In this document: one piece after another, positions 1 through 8,585 of the stretch
How the letters are laid out: every line of letters begins with the position of its first letter
How positions within the stretch are numbered: the stretch's first letter is position 1
Assembly (NCBI RefSeq): GCF_001750285.1
Contig: NZ_MAMP01000012.1
Location: 248,001-312,000 of the forward strand
Direction: 5' to 3'
DNA length: 64,000 nt
DNA from: Domibacillus iocasae
GTDB lineage: Bacteria; Bacillota; Bacilli; Bacillales; Domibacillaceae
The notes under the pieces: generated by a model
The model's database searches: none
Seen by the model: the letters and a program-made list of their open reading frames with translations, nothing else
Told to the model about the DNA's origin: nothing
Position numbers and translations under genes: made by a program

Positions 1-1039
1 AATTTTTGTTTGTATCAAGAATGAGCTTTACGTCCACCCCGCGATCTGCCGCATCGGTCAGTCCTTCAATAATAGTCCGGTCGGCTAAATAAAACATCGT
101 CAGCCAAATTTCATCGCCTTTTTTTGCTGCTTCAATTTCATCGTGGACCGCCTCTTGAATTTTCCCTTCTGTTACAAGCTGGACATGAACATCCCCTTCA
201 TTTTGATGCGGGTCAACGGAATCTGGAAAATTGATTTCACGCCGAGTGTCCGCAGCCGCTTTTTCACTTTTAAGCATGTCTTCAACGAGCGCTCCTTTTA
301 CTTCAAACGCCACGTTGGCAAAATAATAGCTCGCATCATGCGGATTTGCCGAGCTGATCAGTGTTGTTTGTTCCGTCGTAATCGTTTTCCGGTGATTGGC
401 TTTTACATTAAAGAGTTTTAGATATGAACGCACTGTCATATCCGGCGCCATGTCGGAAAATACGTTTGGCAGCCATCCATTTTGGCTGTCGCCCCACCAT
501 GTAAACAGCATCCGATAAAATCCGCTGTAGACCGGTGTCGGGTCCCTAAACGCATCCATATTCGTTTCCACTACCTCGATACCTGCCTTTTTCATTTGCT
601 CAAATTCCGGCACGGAATGAGATCGGTATGATGAATTCACCTCATCTGTGATGAAAATAATGGGCATATCCGGGTTTGCTTCTTTTTTAGCCAGTAATGC
701 ATCTGTTATTGCTCGAACATTCGCCGGATATTCTTTCTTTTTTTCATGGTACGAATTGAATAAAAAATAATCGAGAACAATAAATCGTTCTGCTTCGTTT
801 ATAATTTCGAGCGTTCTTGTGAAAATTTCCTCACGAAAAAATTTCTCACCATTTTTTTCACCTGAGAGATTATAGAAAAAATCGACGTCTTCTTCCTTAA
901 CCATATATTCATTGCTTTCATACGAAATGTTTTCTGGCAGCGGCCGGTAGACGTTATATAGCATAATCATGACATATAAAGACAAAAAAAGGATGGCGAA
1001 TAAGCGCCTCCTCCCCCATTTATCCAATCTTTTTTTCAT
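1..1039 (-). CDS. Phospholipase D-like membrane-anchored protein (partial, C-terminus off window)
   Basis: About 345 codons are visible and the gene runs off the left edge. The start ATG at 1039 is followed by a basic stretch and one hydrophobic segment (residues about 12-30), so the protein is probably anchored by its N-terminus. The first phospholipase D half carries an HxK motif at H216 (NHRKTITTE) followed by SSAN, the equivalent of the GSxN part of the HKD signature; the usual Asp appears to be Glu. A second PLD half begins just before the edge (DEIWLTMFYLADRTI, then RGVDVKLILDTNK), so the second HKD motif must lie outside. The family includes cardiolipin synthases and other phosphodiesterases. 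The substrate cannot be told from sequence. Confidence 0.8.
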   Translation of the reverse strand, partial: MKKRLDKWGRRRLFAILFLSLYVMIMLYNVYRPLPENISYESNEYMVKEEDVDFFYNLSGEKNGEKFFREEIFTRTLEIINEAERFIVLDYFLFNSYHEKKKEYPANVRAITDALLAKKEANPDMPIIFITDEVNSSYRSHSVPEFEQMKKAGIEVVETNMDAFRDPTPVYSGFYRMLFTWWGDSQNGWLPNVFSDMAPDMTVRSYLKLFNVKANHRKTITTEQTTLISSANPHDASYYFANVAFEVKGALVEDMLKSEKAAADTRREINFPDSVDPHQNEGDVHVQLVTEGKIQEAVHDEIEAAKKGDEIWLTMFYLADRTIIEGLTDAADRGVDVKLILDTNKN

Positions 1040-1113
1040 AACGGATCCCCCATTCTCTCTATTTCTTTTATCATACCCATGCCTGTAGGGGGAAAAACCA
1101 GCTGAAATATTTT

Positions 1114-2178
1114 TCAAACACGTTCAAACAGCATCGCAACGCCAATTCCACCGGCACTTCCGACTGCGGCAATCCCATACGCTTCTTTGCGCTGCTGCAT
1201 ACCGTAAAAAAGCCGCAGTACGAGCATCGCGCCTGATGCGCCATATGGATGACCTAACGCAAGTCCTCCTCCGTCCGGATTTAATTTTCGGAACGGAATG
1301 TTCAGTTTTCGGGCCGCATAGACCATTTTTACCGCAAACGCCTCATTTATTTCCCATACGTCAATATGTGAGGAGGATAAGCCGGTTTTTTGAAGCAGTT
1401 TTTCAATTGCCGGAACAGGTGTTGCAGCCGGAAAGTTGGGATCGGCACCGGCCACAGCACTTGCAACTACTTTTAAGCCCGGTGCTTTGACAGATGTCAT
1501 TGTCACGGCACATGCCGCATCGTTAAAGGCTGATGCATTCAAGGGAGTCACAGTGCCCCCTTTTTTAAAAGAGGCTTTCGCACGCGGCGCCATTTTTTCA
1601 ATCGGACGTTTTTTCAGGGCTGCTTCATCCTTCGTATGGCCGGCAATCGGCACAATTTCATCAACAAACCGCTGTTTTTTTATCGATTCTCCGTATCTTT
1701 TATAGCTTAAAACCGCGTAATCATCCTGTTCTTTCCGGGAGATATGTTCCCGTTCAGCGAGCCATTCTGCTGCGATGCCCATTTCAGGATCGCCAATCAA
1801 TTCCGGGGAAAAGACGGCTTTTTCCGGACGGGGTGATGTGCTGGAACTTTCACATCCGCCTGCAATGATGGATTGTGCTTCTCCGGATTGAATAAGCGCA
1901 GCACCAAGCCGGATCGCTTCTAAACCGGACGAACATTGCCGGTCAATCGTCAAGCCGGGAACCGCTTCAGGAAGTCCAGCTATTAATGAAGACAAGCGGG
2001 CAATATTCCCGCCTGGACCGGTCACATTGCCGAGAATCACTTCATCCGGCAGGTGTTTTATTGGTTTTGTTAAAGCCGCGATGACAGGAGCGGCAAGTTC
2101 AGCCGGCTCAATATGCGCAAAAATGCCATCTTTTACGCCAACGGGCGTCCGGCGCGCATCCGTGATGTAAACGGTCAT
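1114..2178 (-). CDS. yhfS: Thiolase-family acetyl-CoA acetyltransferase, YhfS-like
   Basis: A 354-residue thiolase, short against the usual 390 or so. The acyl-accepting Cys is at residue 82 (DRQCSSGLEAI). The NEAFAV segment and the GHPYGASGA His loop are present. The C-terminal loop that normally carries the second catalytic Cys (CxGGG) reads GSAGGIGVAM, so that Cys is replaced by Gly. This may mean altered chemistry, for example an SCP2-like or non-condensing role. The ATG overlaps the yhfT stop (ATGA at 2175-2178) behind an AAAGGAGG ribosome site, so it is the last gene of bioY-yhfT-yhfS. The same three genes occur together in B. subtilis (yhfU-T-S). The link to biotin or pimelate supply is inferred from the shared BirA-type operator. 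Confidence 0.85.
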   Translation of the reverse strand: MTVYITDARRTPVGVKDGIFAHIEPAELAAPVIAALTKPIKHLPDEVILGNVTGPGGNIARLSSLIAGLPEAVPGLTIDRQCSSGLEAIRLGAALIQSGEAQSIIAGGCESSSTSPRPEKAVFSPELIGDPEMGIAAEWLAEREHISRKEQDDYAVLSYKRYGESIKKQRFVDEIVPIAGHTKDEAALKKRPIEKMAPRAKASFKKGGTVTPLNASAFNDAACAVTMTSVKAPGLKVVASAVAGADPNFPAATPVPAIEKLLQKTGLSSSHIDVWEINEAFAVKMVYAARKLNIPFRKLNPDGGGLALGHPYGASGAMLVLRLFYGMQQRKEAYGIAAVGSAGGIGVAMLFERV

Positions 2179-3578
2179 TGAAGCGCCTCCTTTGCTTTCT
2201 TTTGTACTTCTTTGCGGGCAATTTTCCCGCTTGATGTAAGCGGCAGTTCATTCACTTGAATCCAGCGTCTCGGCATTTTTTGAACCGACAATGCTTGCTT
2301 TGCAAACGCTCGTAATGCTGTTGTGGAGGCCTTTCCTTTATAAAAACAAACAATCCGTTCACCAAGCCATGGGTCCGGGATGGACGTTATAGCGGCCAAT
2401 TCAACGCCCGGGCATTTAACAAGGATGCGTTCTATTTCTTCCGGGTACACGTTAACGCCGCCGGTAATGATCATAAACTGCTCCCGGCCAACGATGTATA
2501 AATAGCCTTCTTCGTCTAAATAGCCAGCATCCCCAACTGTATAAAATTCATCTTCCCCAAGATCCAGCTGGCATAATCCCTGTTTCACATAACCGCTGAA
2601 CAGCATCGGACTTTTCACAAAAACGGTGCCGATCTGATGAGCAGGAAGGCTTTTTCCGTTGGAACGGATGTCAATCTTCACGCCTGTACTCGGCTTTCCG
2701 GAAGAAGCAGGGCGCTTTTTGTAATCATTCGGCGTCATATAAGAAACAAAGCTCAGCTCGGATGCGCCGTAAAACTCGTAAAGAGGCGCTTTTGGATACG
2801 AATTCATCCACTGCTGCTTTCTTTCAGCTGTCCATCCGGCACCGGATAAGAAAACGAGCCCCGCAGAAGCAAGCCCTCCTTGCTGATCGATGGCTTCAAG
2901 CATCGTCGGCACCGCATAAAAAACGAACGATTCGGTTGTATTTAATGCTTCGATCACACTTTGCGGCAAAAATTTATCCATCAATACAATCGGCTGTCCG
3001 CTAAAAAGCGCAAAAGCCATGCCATATAAAAAAAGAGAATGATGAATAGGACCGGCAATGACCGCCGTTTCCTGACCGGTCAATGGAAAATCAGCCAATC
3101 CCGCTTCAAAGCTTTTCAGCCAGGAAAACTGATTTCGGGCAAATTGCTTTGGCGTGCCGCTTGACCCAGAAGTGAAGCCGGAATAAAATATCGCTTCGGA
3201 ATCCGGATGGCAATAGGAAGAAGGCGCTGTTTTTTGAATAAGCCCGCCGATTTGACTTAGATCGTCTTCTCCAATAAACAGCGCCGGTTTTGCCAGTTGA
3301 AGCCGCTCGGCTCGTTCTGCATGGGTCATTCGTGGATCAAGCGGCATAAAAGTAAAGCCGGCCCGGACTGCGCCGCAAAACAAAGCAAGTGTTTCCCACC
3401 GATTTTGTGCCGTTAGCGCGACGATATCTCCAGGCTGGCCCTGTAAAAGAAGCCATGCTGCTGCCCGCTTCGTTATGTCTTCCCATCTGCTGCATGTAAA
3501 AACCTCATTTTTTGTATGTACACAAATAGACTCCGGGCACGTTTGTGCCCGGAGCGATTGTGTGGATGTCATGTTCAT
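2175..3578 (-). CDS. yhfT: Acyl-CoA synthetase (AMP-forming), YhfT-like
   Basis: A 467-residue ANL-superfamily enzyme that would activate a carboxylic acid to its acyl-CoA through an acyl-adenylate. The P-loop-like AMP motif is YSGFTSGSSGTPK, the second core motif is YEFYGASEL, the hinge region is YTVGDAGYLDEEGYLYIVGR, and the C-terminal catalytic Lys is in SSGKIARK. The start at 3578 is chosen because a run of Gs lies 8 bases upstream; a longer reading frame would overlap bioY. It sits between bioY and yhfS and shares a stop/start overlap with yhfS. Because the operon starts at a BirA-type operator, a role in making or recycling a biotin precursor such as pimeloyl-CoA is attractive but not shown by the sequence. 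Confidence 0.87.
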   Translation of the reverse strand: MNMTSTQSLRAQTCPESICVHTKNEVFTCSRWEDITKRAAAWLLLQGQPGDIVALTAQNRWETLALFCGAVRAGFTFMPLDPRMTHAERAERLQLAKPALFIGEDDLSQIGGLIQKTAPSSYCHPDSEAIFYSGFTSGSSGTPKQFARNQFSWLKSFEAGLADFPLTGQETAVIAGPIHHSLFLYGMAFALFSGQPIVLMDKFLPQSVIEALNTTESFVFYAVPTMLEAIDQQGGLASAGLVFLSGAGWTAERKQQWMNSYPKAPLYEFYGASELSFVSYMTPNDYKKRPASSGKPSTGVKIDIRSNGKSLPAHQIGTVFVKSPMLFSGYVKQGLCQLDLGEDEFYTVGDAGYLDEEGYLYIVGREQFMIITGGVNVYPEEIERILVKCPGVELAAITSIPDPWLGERIVCFYKGKASTTALRAFAKQALSVQKMPRRWIQVNELPLTSSGKIARKEVQKKAKEALQ

Positions 3579-3609
3579 TATCGATCCCCCCACAGTACTA
3601 TAACAAATT

Positions 3610-4164
3610 TTAAGCAGCGCGGCGAAAAGATGGCACGGCCTGCAGTGCTGTCCGCAGTTTCGGGACAAGAACAGCGGCAGCAGCCGACTTTAAAACATCT
3701 CCCGGAATAAACGCCATGCTAGCAATCGTCACTTCTTTTAATCCAACACCTGTAACAAAGGATTGAACCGGTATGCCGATTGCGTATAGAACTGCGACAC
3801 CGCCCACAAGATTGGCAGCGAACGTCCGACGTGCTGTCAGCTTAGCGGCACGTTGGGTTAACAAGCCAATAACAAAGGCTCCTGCAATCCAAGAAATCAA
3901 AAAGCCGGCACTTGGTCCCGCAAACACAGCAAGACCGCCGCGCCCTCCGGCAAGAAGCGGTGCTCCTGCTGCGACTGTAAGGAGAAAGATAATTTGGCTG
4001 AGTGCCCCGAGACGCGCGCCGAGTACACCGCCGGCAATCATGACCCCAATTGTTTGAAAGGAAATCGGCACCGGTGTAAAAGAGAGCGGAATAGGCGGCA
4101 AGAAGCCTAAAACGCCCATAATAGCCGCAAACATGGCTGCCTGCATCCAGTGAATTGTTTTCAT
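3610..4164 (-). CDS. bioY: Biotin transporter BioY (ECF S component)
   Basis: A 184-residue integral membrane protein of the BioY family, the substrate-binding S component of the energy-coupling-factor biotin importer. It has about six hydrophobic segments. The typical sequence around residues 28-60 (FTPVPISFQTIGVMIAG, then GARLGALSQIIFLL) is clear, as is the GGRGGLAVFAGPSAGFL loop. The ATG at 4164 follows a GGAGG site. It is first in an operon with yhfT and yhfS, and the start of the yhfT gene lies a few tens of bases downstream. A BirA-type operator sits 55 bases upstream, so repression by biotin-loaded BirA is expected. Confidence 0.93.
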   Translation of the reverse strand: MKTIHWMQAAMFAAIMGVLGFLPPIPLSFTPVPISFQTIGVMIAGGVLGARLGALSQIIFLLTVAAGAPLLAGGRGGLAVFAGPSAGFLISWIAGAFVIGLLTQRAAKLTARRTFAANLVGGVAVLYAIGIPVQSFVTGVGLKEVTIASMAFIPGDVLKSAAAAVLVPKLRTALQAVPSFRRAA

Positions 4165-4218
4165 ATATGTATTCCTCCAATAAATCGTTTTTTTTATTGT
4201 AAAGGTCTTTTCGTTTTA

Positions 4219-4248
4219 TTGTCAACTGAATTTAATTTAAGTTAACAA
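4219..4248. promoter_or_regulatory. BirA operator of the bioY operon
   Basis: Two half sites, TTGTCAAC at 4219-4226 and GTTAACAA at 4241-4248, are separated by 14 bases in the bioY leader/promoter region. They match the known Bacillus BirA operator pattern (TTGTwAAC, 14-16 bases, GTTwACAA). The same half sites recur upstream of bioB at 10812-10842, which strongly supports the call. Confidence 0.85.
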
Positions 4249-4328
4249 ATAACGCAACATACTTTTTTCGGCCGGTATGGTAAAATAGTGCCCATACATA
4301 TATATTTCCACGCAATGAGGTGCTTGTT

Positions 4329-5492
4329 TTGACGATTGAACCTTCTATAAAAATGGCTGCGTTTGGCCCATCCATTTTTAGTGATTTAAAAACGTATACG
4401 GATGAAAAAAAACAAAAAGGAAAAACACTGATTGATTTAAGTCTCGGCAGTCCGGACTTGCCTCCGGACGAGCGAATCCGGGCTCTTTTAGCCAATGAAA
4501 GTGCGAAACTGGAAGCATACGGCTATACACTTGGTGGAACAGAACTTTTTTATAAATCCGTTGCCGACTACTATAAAAGACGTTCTGGGGTAAACCTAAA
4601 TCCAAAGACAGAAATCGTTCAGACGATGGGCTCTCAGGAAGGGCTCGTTCATCTTCCGCTTGCATTTTGCAACCCCGGTGACATTGTTCTGACGACCAAT
4701 CCGGCTTACGTGGCTTATGAAGCAGGTATTACGCTTGCAGGAGCTGTCCCGTATTACATGCCGCTTCTGCCTGCAAATCGATTTTTGCCGGATTTGTCCG
4801 CCATCCCGGACGATGTGGCGAAAAAAGCGAAATTGATGCTCTTAAATTTACCAGGCAATCCGGTACCAGCGATGCCGGATGACGCGTTTTTTGAACAGGT
4901 CATCGCATTCACTAAAAAGCATCAAATTATTGTGCTTCACGATGCAGCGTATTCGGAATTTTATTTTACAGGTGAAAAGCCGTTTAGTTTTCTTGCTATC
5001 CCCGGGGCGATGGACGTCGGAATGGAAATAAACTCTCTATCGAAAAGTTTCAGCCTTGCTGGTGCACGAGTTGCCTACCTCGCCGGGAATGCCGGCATGA
5101 TCGCTGTTTTAAAACAATTGAAATCAAACCTCGACTACGGGGTATTTGATCCGATACAAAAAGCGGCGGCTTTTGCTCTTGATCAGGCGGAAGAAATTAC
5201 AGACAAGCTTCGCGCTGAATTTCGCGCACGTGCCGAGGCCCTCTCGACAGGGCTTCAGAATATTGGCTGGCCTGTTGAGCGTCCAAACAGCGGGATGTTT
5301 TTATGGGCGAAAATTCCGCGCGGAGAAGATGACCGGGCGTTTGTGTTTCAAGCCATTGACGAGTCTGGTGTCGTGATGGTTCCCGGCAGCGCGTTTGGCA
5401 CAGCGGGCAAAGGCTATGTGCGGATTGCACTTGTTCAGCCTGTTCCCATACTAAAGCAAGCGGCAAAAGAGCTAAAAAAGGTGATTTCATGA
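4329..5492 (+). CDS. PLP-dependent class I/II aminotransferase (LL-diaminopimelate aminotransferase-like)
   Basis: A 387-residue fold-type I aminotransferase. The N-terminal substrate segment is LSLGSPDLPP, the cofactor Asn/Asp region is LLNLPGNPVPA and HDAAYSEFYF, and the PLP Lys is in SLSKSFSLAGARVAYLAG. A GAGGTG ribosome site at 4317-4322 fits the TTG start at 4329; a GTG at 4320 lies inside that site and is less likely. Sequence style resembles LL-DAP/alanine-type aminotransferases of Bacillaceae. Substrate is not decidable here, since Bacillus normally uses an acetylated DAP pathway. It is followed within about 8 bases by the K+ transporter gene and probably co-transcribed with it. Confidence 0.85.
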   Translation: MTIEPSIKMAAFGPSIFSDLKTYTDEKKQKGKTLIDLSLGSPDLPPDERIRALLANESAKLEAYGYTLGGTELFYKSVADYYKRRSGVNLNPKTEIVQTMGSQEGLVHLPLAFCNPGDIVLTTNPAYVAYEAGITLAGAVPYYMPLLPANRFLPDLSAIPDDVAKKAKLMLLNLPGNPVPAMPDDAFFEQVIAFTKKHQIIVLHDAAYSEFYFTGEKPFSFLAIPGAMDVGMEINSLSKSFSLAGARVAYLAGNAGMIAVLKQLKSNLDYGVFDPIQKAAAFALDQAEEITDKLRAEFRARAEALSTGLQNIGWPVERPNSGMFLWAKIPRGEDDRAFVFQAIDESGVVMVPGSAFGTAGKGYVRIALVQPVPILKQAAKELKKVIS

Positions 5493-5499
5493 ATGGGGT

Positions 5500-6864
5500 A
5501 TGGCAATAATGGTAAAAATGAAATTAAAACGAACACTCCGTCTGTCTCCCTTTCAAGTTATCGTGCTTCTTTATTTGATAGGCGCTGTTTTTTCAAGCAT
5601 TTTATTGCTGCTGCCAGTTGCCCATAAGCCAGGTGTTGAAATTGCGTTTATTGATGCAGTTTTTGTCGCTGTTAGTGCTCTTAGTGTCACCGGCCTCACC
5701 CCTGTCAGCACGGTTGACACCTTTAGCACGACCGGCTATTTTTTTATTTTGCTGATTTTGCAGGTCGGCGGTGTTGGTATTATGACATTTAGTTCGATGG
5801 TTTGGCTGCTGTTCGGCAAACGAATCGGCATGCGGGAACGGCAGCTCATTATGGCTGATCAAAATCGGACGAATTTAAATGGGCTTGTCAGGTTAATGCG
5901 TGAAATTTTCCTGCTTATTTTGGCGATTGAAGCCGTCGGTGCCATTGTACTCGGCATTTATTTCACACAATATTATCCGACACTCGGCGAAGCATTTCTG
6001 CATGGTCTGTTTGCATCAGTCAGTGCGACCACTAATGGAGGGTTTGATATTACCGGTGCCTCGCTTATTCCATATGCGAACGATTATTTCGTCCAGTTTG
6101 TTCACATGGTGCTGATTATTCTTGGAGCAATCGGATTTCCTGTGCTGATTGAAGTAAAAGATTTTCTTACCTATCGCGGTTCACGCAAGTTTACATTCAG
6201 CTTGTTCACAAAATTAACGGTGACGATGTACGTTCTTTTAGCCGCAGTTGGTACTGCAGGGCTGCTTTTGTTTGAACGGCATAACTTTTTGATCGATAAA
6301 ACATGGCATGAATCGTTTTTTTATGCGGCTTTTCAGTCGATTGCATCCAGGAGCGGGGGGTTAACGACACTGGATTTAAATGATTTTTCAACGCCATCGC
6401 TTCTTCTGCTGTCGATGCTTATGTTTATTGGCGCTTCCCCGTCCAGTGTCGGAGGCGGCTTACGGACGACAACCGTTGCCATTGCGGCATTGAGTGTGTT
6501 TACATTTGCACGCGGAAAAAATACGATTAAAGTGTTTCAGCGGGAAGTGCACCCGATTGATGTACACCGGTCATTTGTCGTTGTTGCCACCGGGTCATTT
6601 ATATGGTGTATGTCGATTATGATGCTTTCTTATCTAGAGCCTGAGGTGGCACTGCTGCCGATCATTTATGAAGCATCTTCTGCATTCGGAACGACTGGAT
6701 CTTCTTTGGGCATTACCGGCCTTATTGGGGTACCGGCGAAAATCATTTTAATCGGGCTTATGTTTATTGGCCGTGTCGGCTTATTCTCCCTTTTGTTCCT
6801 TATTCGCGGCAAAGAAATAAAAGATTCCTACCATTACCCGAAAGAACGAATTTTAATTGGCTAA
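5500..6864 (+). CDS. ktrB: KtrB/TrkH-family potassium uptake channel subunit
   Basis: About 454 residues, the usual size for the KtrB/KtrD membrane subunit (around 445-450). Four membrane-pore-membrane repeats are visible, each with the selectivity-filter Gly: ALSVTGLTP, ATTNGGFDITG, QSIASRSGGLTT and SAFGTTGSSLGITG. It would import K+ (often coupled to Na+) together with a cytosolic KtrA/KtrC gating ring, which is not encoded in the window. Assignment to KtrB rather than KtrD is uncertain. ATG codons at 5500, 5509 and 5518 are all possible starts; no strong ribosome site separates them. A bidirectional terminator follows. Confidence 0.87.
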   Translation: MAIMVKMKLKRTLRLSPFQVIVLLYLIGAVFSSILLLLPVAHKPGVEIAFIDAVFVAVSALSVTGLTPVSTVDTFSTTGYFFILLILQVGGVGIMTFSSMVWLLFGKRIGMRERQLIMADQNRTNLNGLVRLMREIFLLILAIEAVGAIVLGIYFTQYYPTLGEAFLHGLFASVSATTNGGFDITGASLIPYANDYFVQFVHMVLIILGAIGFPVLIEVKDFLTYRGSRKFTFSLFTKLTVTMYVLLAAVGTAGLLLFERHNFLIDKTWHESFFYAAFQSIASRSGGLTTLDLNDFSTPSLLLLSMLMFIGASPSSVGGGLRTTTVAIAALSVFTFARGKNTIKVFQREVHPIDVHRSFVVVATGSFIWCMSIMMLSYLEPEVALLPIIYEASSAFGTTGSSLGITGLIGVPAKIILIGLMFIGRVGLFSLLFLIRGKEIKDSYHYPKERILIG

Positions 6865-6904
6865 AAAAGTAAAAGCCGTCTTTATCGACGGCTTTTACTT
6901 TTTT
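6863..6904. terminator. Bidirectional terminator between ktrB and the FNT channel gene
   Basis: An 18-base perfect inverted repeat (arms 6863-6880 and 6887-6904) has GC-rich inner arms (GCCGTC/GACGGC) and A/T-rich ends, so it can serve both convergent genes. It overlaps both coding ends. Confidence 0.9.
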
Positions 6905-7722
6905 AGCAGCTTAATGGAAATTCGTTCTTTTGCTTCTTCCGGTGCGGGTTTGTCCGCCGGTTTAGCTAAATACATATAAACCATGCCGACAAATACACTG
7001 CCTCCAATGATATTTCCGATTGTCACGGGAAGTAAATTATGAACGGCATTCGCAACGGAGATCACCTCTGGATGCGGCACTGCGAGCGCCAGGCTGAACA
7101 ATACCATGTTGGCAATGCTATGTTCAAAGCCGGCTACCACAAAGGTCATGACGAACAAAAGCATCGTCACAATTTTTGCCATATCGCCCTTCATCTGCAT
7201 CGGAATCCAAACCGCGAGACAGACAATCCAGTTACATAAAATCGCTTTAAAAAATAATTCAGATGCCGGGCAATGCATTTTGTGTGAAACGACATCCATT
7301 AAGTATTGAGAGTTGGCCGGATCGTTATAAATGCCGGCTACGCCAATAAATAAAGCAAAGAACACCGCACCTAATAAATTTCCTGTATAGCAGACGGCTA
7401 AAACAGCCAGCGAATCTTTCCATGTTGTTTTGCCGCTTATGGTACTCATCGTAAAATACATCGTATTGCCAGTAAACAGCTCTGCACTTCCATATATAAT
7501 CAAGACGAGCGCAATGCCAAAAAATGCGCCGAGCATAAGCGCTGTTGCAGGCGATCCCGCATCGAAAAAGGGTTCAGCAAGTTTAAAAGAAAGCATAATA
7601 GCAAAACCGATGAAAAAGCTGGCCAGCATCGCTTTGATGATGTACTGCATGGGATTATTTTTTAAAATCGCTGATTTTTTAACCGCCCACGTATTTATTT
7701 CTTCGTATGCTTCTTTGTTCAT
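6895..7722 (-). CDS. ywcJ: Formate/nitrite transporter family channel, YwcJ-like
   Basis: A 275-residue FNT-family pentameric anion channel with six membrane helices. The omega-loop region is present as GSAELFTGNTMYF, and the second signature GFEHSIANM holds the central His. Family members pass formate, nitrite or related monovalent acids. The ATG at 7722 has a GGTGAG ribosome site 8 bases upstream; a GTG at 7731 is an alternative. Upstream lies a perfect Rex palindrome just downstream of a TATAAT box, the same arrangement expected for ywcJ, a known Rex regulon member in B. subtilis. Expression under low oxygen or high NADH is therefore likely. Confidence 0.88.
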   Translation of the reverse strand: MNKEAYEEINTWAVKKSAILKNNPMQYIIKAMLASFFIGFAIMLSFKLAEPFFDAGSPATALMLGAFFGIALVLIIYGSAELFTGNTMYFTMSTISGKTTWKDSLAVLAVCYTGNLLGAVFFALFIGVAGIYNDPANSQYLMDVVSHKMHCPASELFFKAILCNWIVCLAVWIPMQMKGDMAKIVTMLLFVMTFVVAGFEHSIANMVLFSLALAVPHPEVISVANAVHNLLPVTIGNIIGGSVFVGMVYMYLAKPADKPAPEEAKERISIKLLKK

Positions 7723-7748
7723 GTTATTCACTCACCATTCGAGTTAGT

Positions 7749-7766
7749 TTGTGAAATATTTCACAA
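7749..7766. promoter_or_regulatory. Rex (redox repressor) operator
   Basis: TTGTGAAATATTTCACAA is a perfect 18-bp palindrome that equals the known Rex consensus (TTGTGAAnnnnTTCACAA). It lies about 20 bases downstream of a TATAAT -10 box (minus strand, near 7783-7788) with a weak TAGACT -35 at 16 bp, so bound Rex would block the FNT channel promoter. Confidence 0.92.
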
Positions 7767-7812
7767 TTTATTTATACTTTTATTATACGCTCTCTTTTCA
7801 TAAAGTCTACAG

Positions 7813-7831
7813 AAAAGTTGTCACAACTTTT
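7813..7831. other. Perfect 9+1+9 palindrome AAAAGTTGT-C-ACAACTTTT
   Basis: Sits upstream of the FNT channel promoter and downstream of the lrgB terminator. It lacks a GC-rich stem, so it is more like an operator than a terminator. The binding factor is unknown. Confidence 0.5.
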
Positions 7832-7869
7832 TGTCCGTATTTAAAGCGTTATCACTGTTTTATTCATAT

Positions 7870-7904
7870 AAAAAGAGACGGCCTATTATAAGCCATCTCT
7901 TTTT
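7870..7904 (-). terminator. Terminator of the lrgAB operon
   Basis: AAAAAGAGACGGC and GCCATCTCTTTTT arms with one mismatch lie just past the lrgB stop codon on the minus strand, with T-rich sequence on the transcript side. Confidence 0.75.
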
Positions 7905-7913
7905 ATAATCTTA

Positions 7914-8585
7914 TTATAACAGCGGGAAAAACCAGGGCAGGACAAACGATGTAATAATCGATGCAAATCCCATGGCGGCACTTGAGACTGCCCCTTGCAG
8001 CGGACCCTCTAGTACCGCCTGGCTTGTGCCGATCCCGTGCGATACCGTTCCGATGCCAAGTCCCCGAGAGAACGGATCTTTTATACGAAAGATATTCAGC
8101 AAAAACGGGCCAAATACAGCACCAAATATGCCCGCTACCATCACAAACGCTGCAGCAAGCGCCGGGTCGCCGCCAATAATGATCGCTGCTTCAATTGCAA
8201 CGGGCGTTGTCACAGCTTTTACCGCCGCGGTTGCTTGAATCGTTTCAGATAAACCGAATGCGGCTGACAGCCATACAGCAGACGCAATTGTGGACATCGT
8301 ACCGATCACAAGACCTACCACAGCTGGCACAAGCCTTTCAAAGAGAACCTGCCGATTGTGGTAAAGCGGCACCGCAAGCGCGACCGTTGCGGGACCAAGC
8401 AAAAATGTCATAATGTCTTTTGCGGGTGTATAAGCTTCATAGGAAACATTAAGGGCAAGAAGAATGGCAATCACAACCGCCGTTGCCGTAAAAACAGGTG
8501 TTGTAAAAGGAGATGGACACCGCATTGAAATAACTCTGGCTCCCAAGTAAACCGTAACGGTCAACAAAATATAAAGGATCGTCAC
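7914..8585 (-). CDS. lrgB: LrgB/CidB-family membrane protein
   Basis: A 223-residue polytopic membrane protein of the LrgB/CidB (PftB) family, with the conserved stretches FLLGPATVALAVPLY and GLGIGTVSHGIGTSQAVLEGP. Together with an LrgA/CidA partner these proteins affect murein hydrolase activity and autolysis, and in B. subtilis one such pair (PftAB/YsbAB) imports pyruvate. The sequence does not tell which role applies here. The start codon overlaps the lrgA stop by four bases (8582-8585). It is the last gene of a four-gene operon that begins with two hotdog hydratase subunits, an unusual partnership. Confidence 0.88.
   Translation of the reverse strand: MTILYILLTVTVYLGARVISMRCPSPFTTPVFTATAVVIAILLALNVSYEAYTPAKDIMTFLLGPATVALAVPLYHNRQVLFERLVPAVVGLVIGTMSTIASAVWLSAAFGLSETIQATAAVKAVTTPVAIEAAIIIGGDPALAAAFVMVAGIFGAVFGPFLLNIFRIKDPFSRGLGIGTVSHGIGTSQAVLEGPLQGAVSSAAMGFASIITSFVLPWFFPLL

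Noticed and set aside
143-421. 92-residue plus-strand ORF at the left end
   Set aside because: It is antisense to the clearly coding phospholipase D-like gene and has no homology signal.
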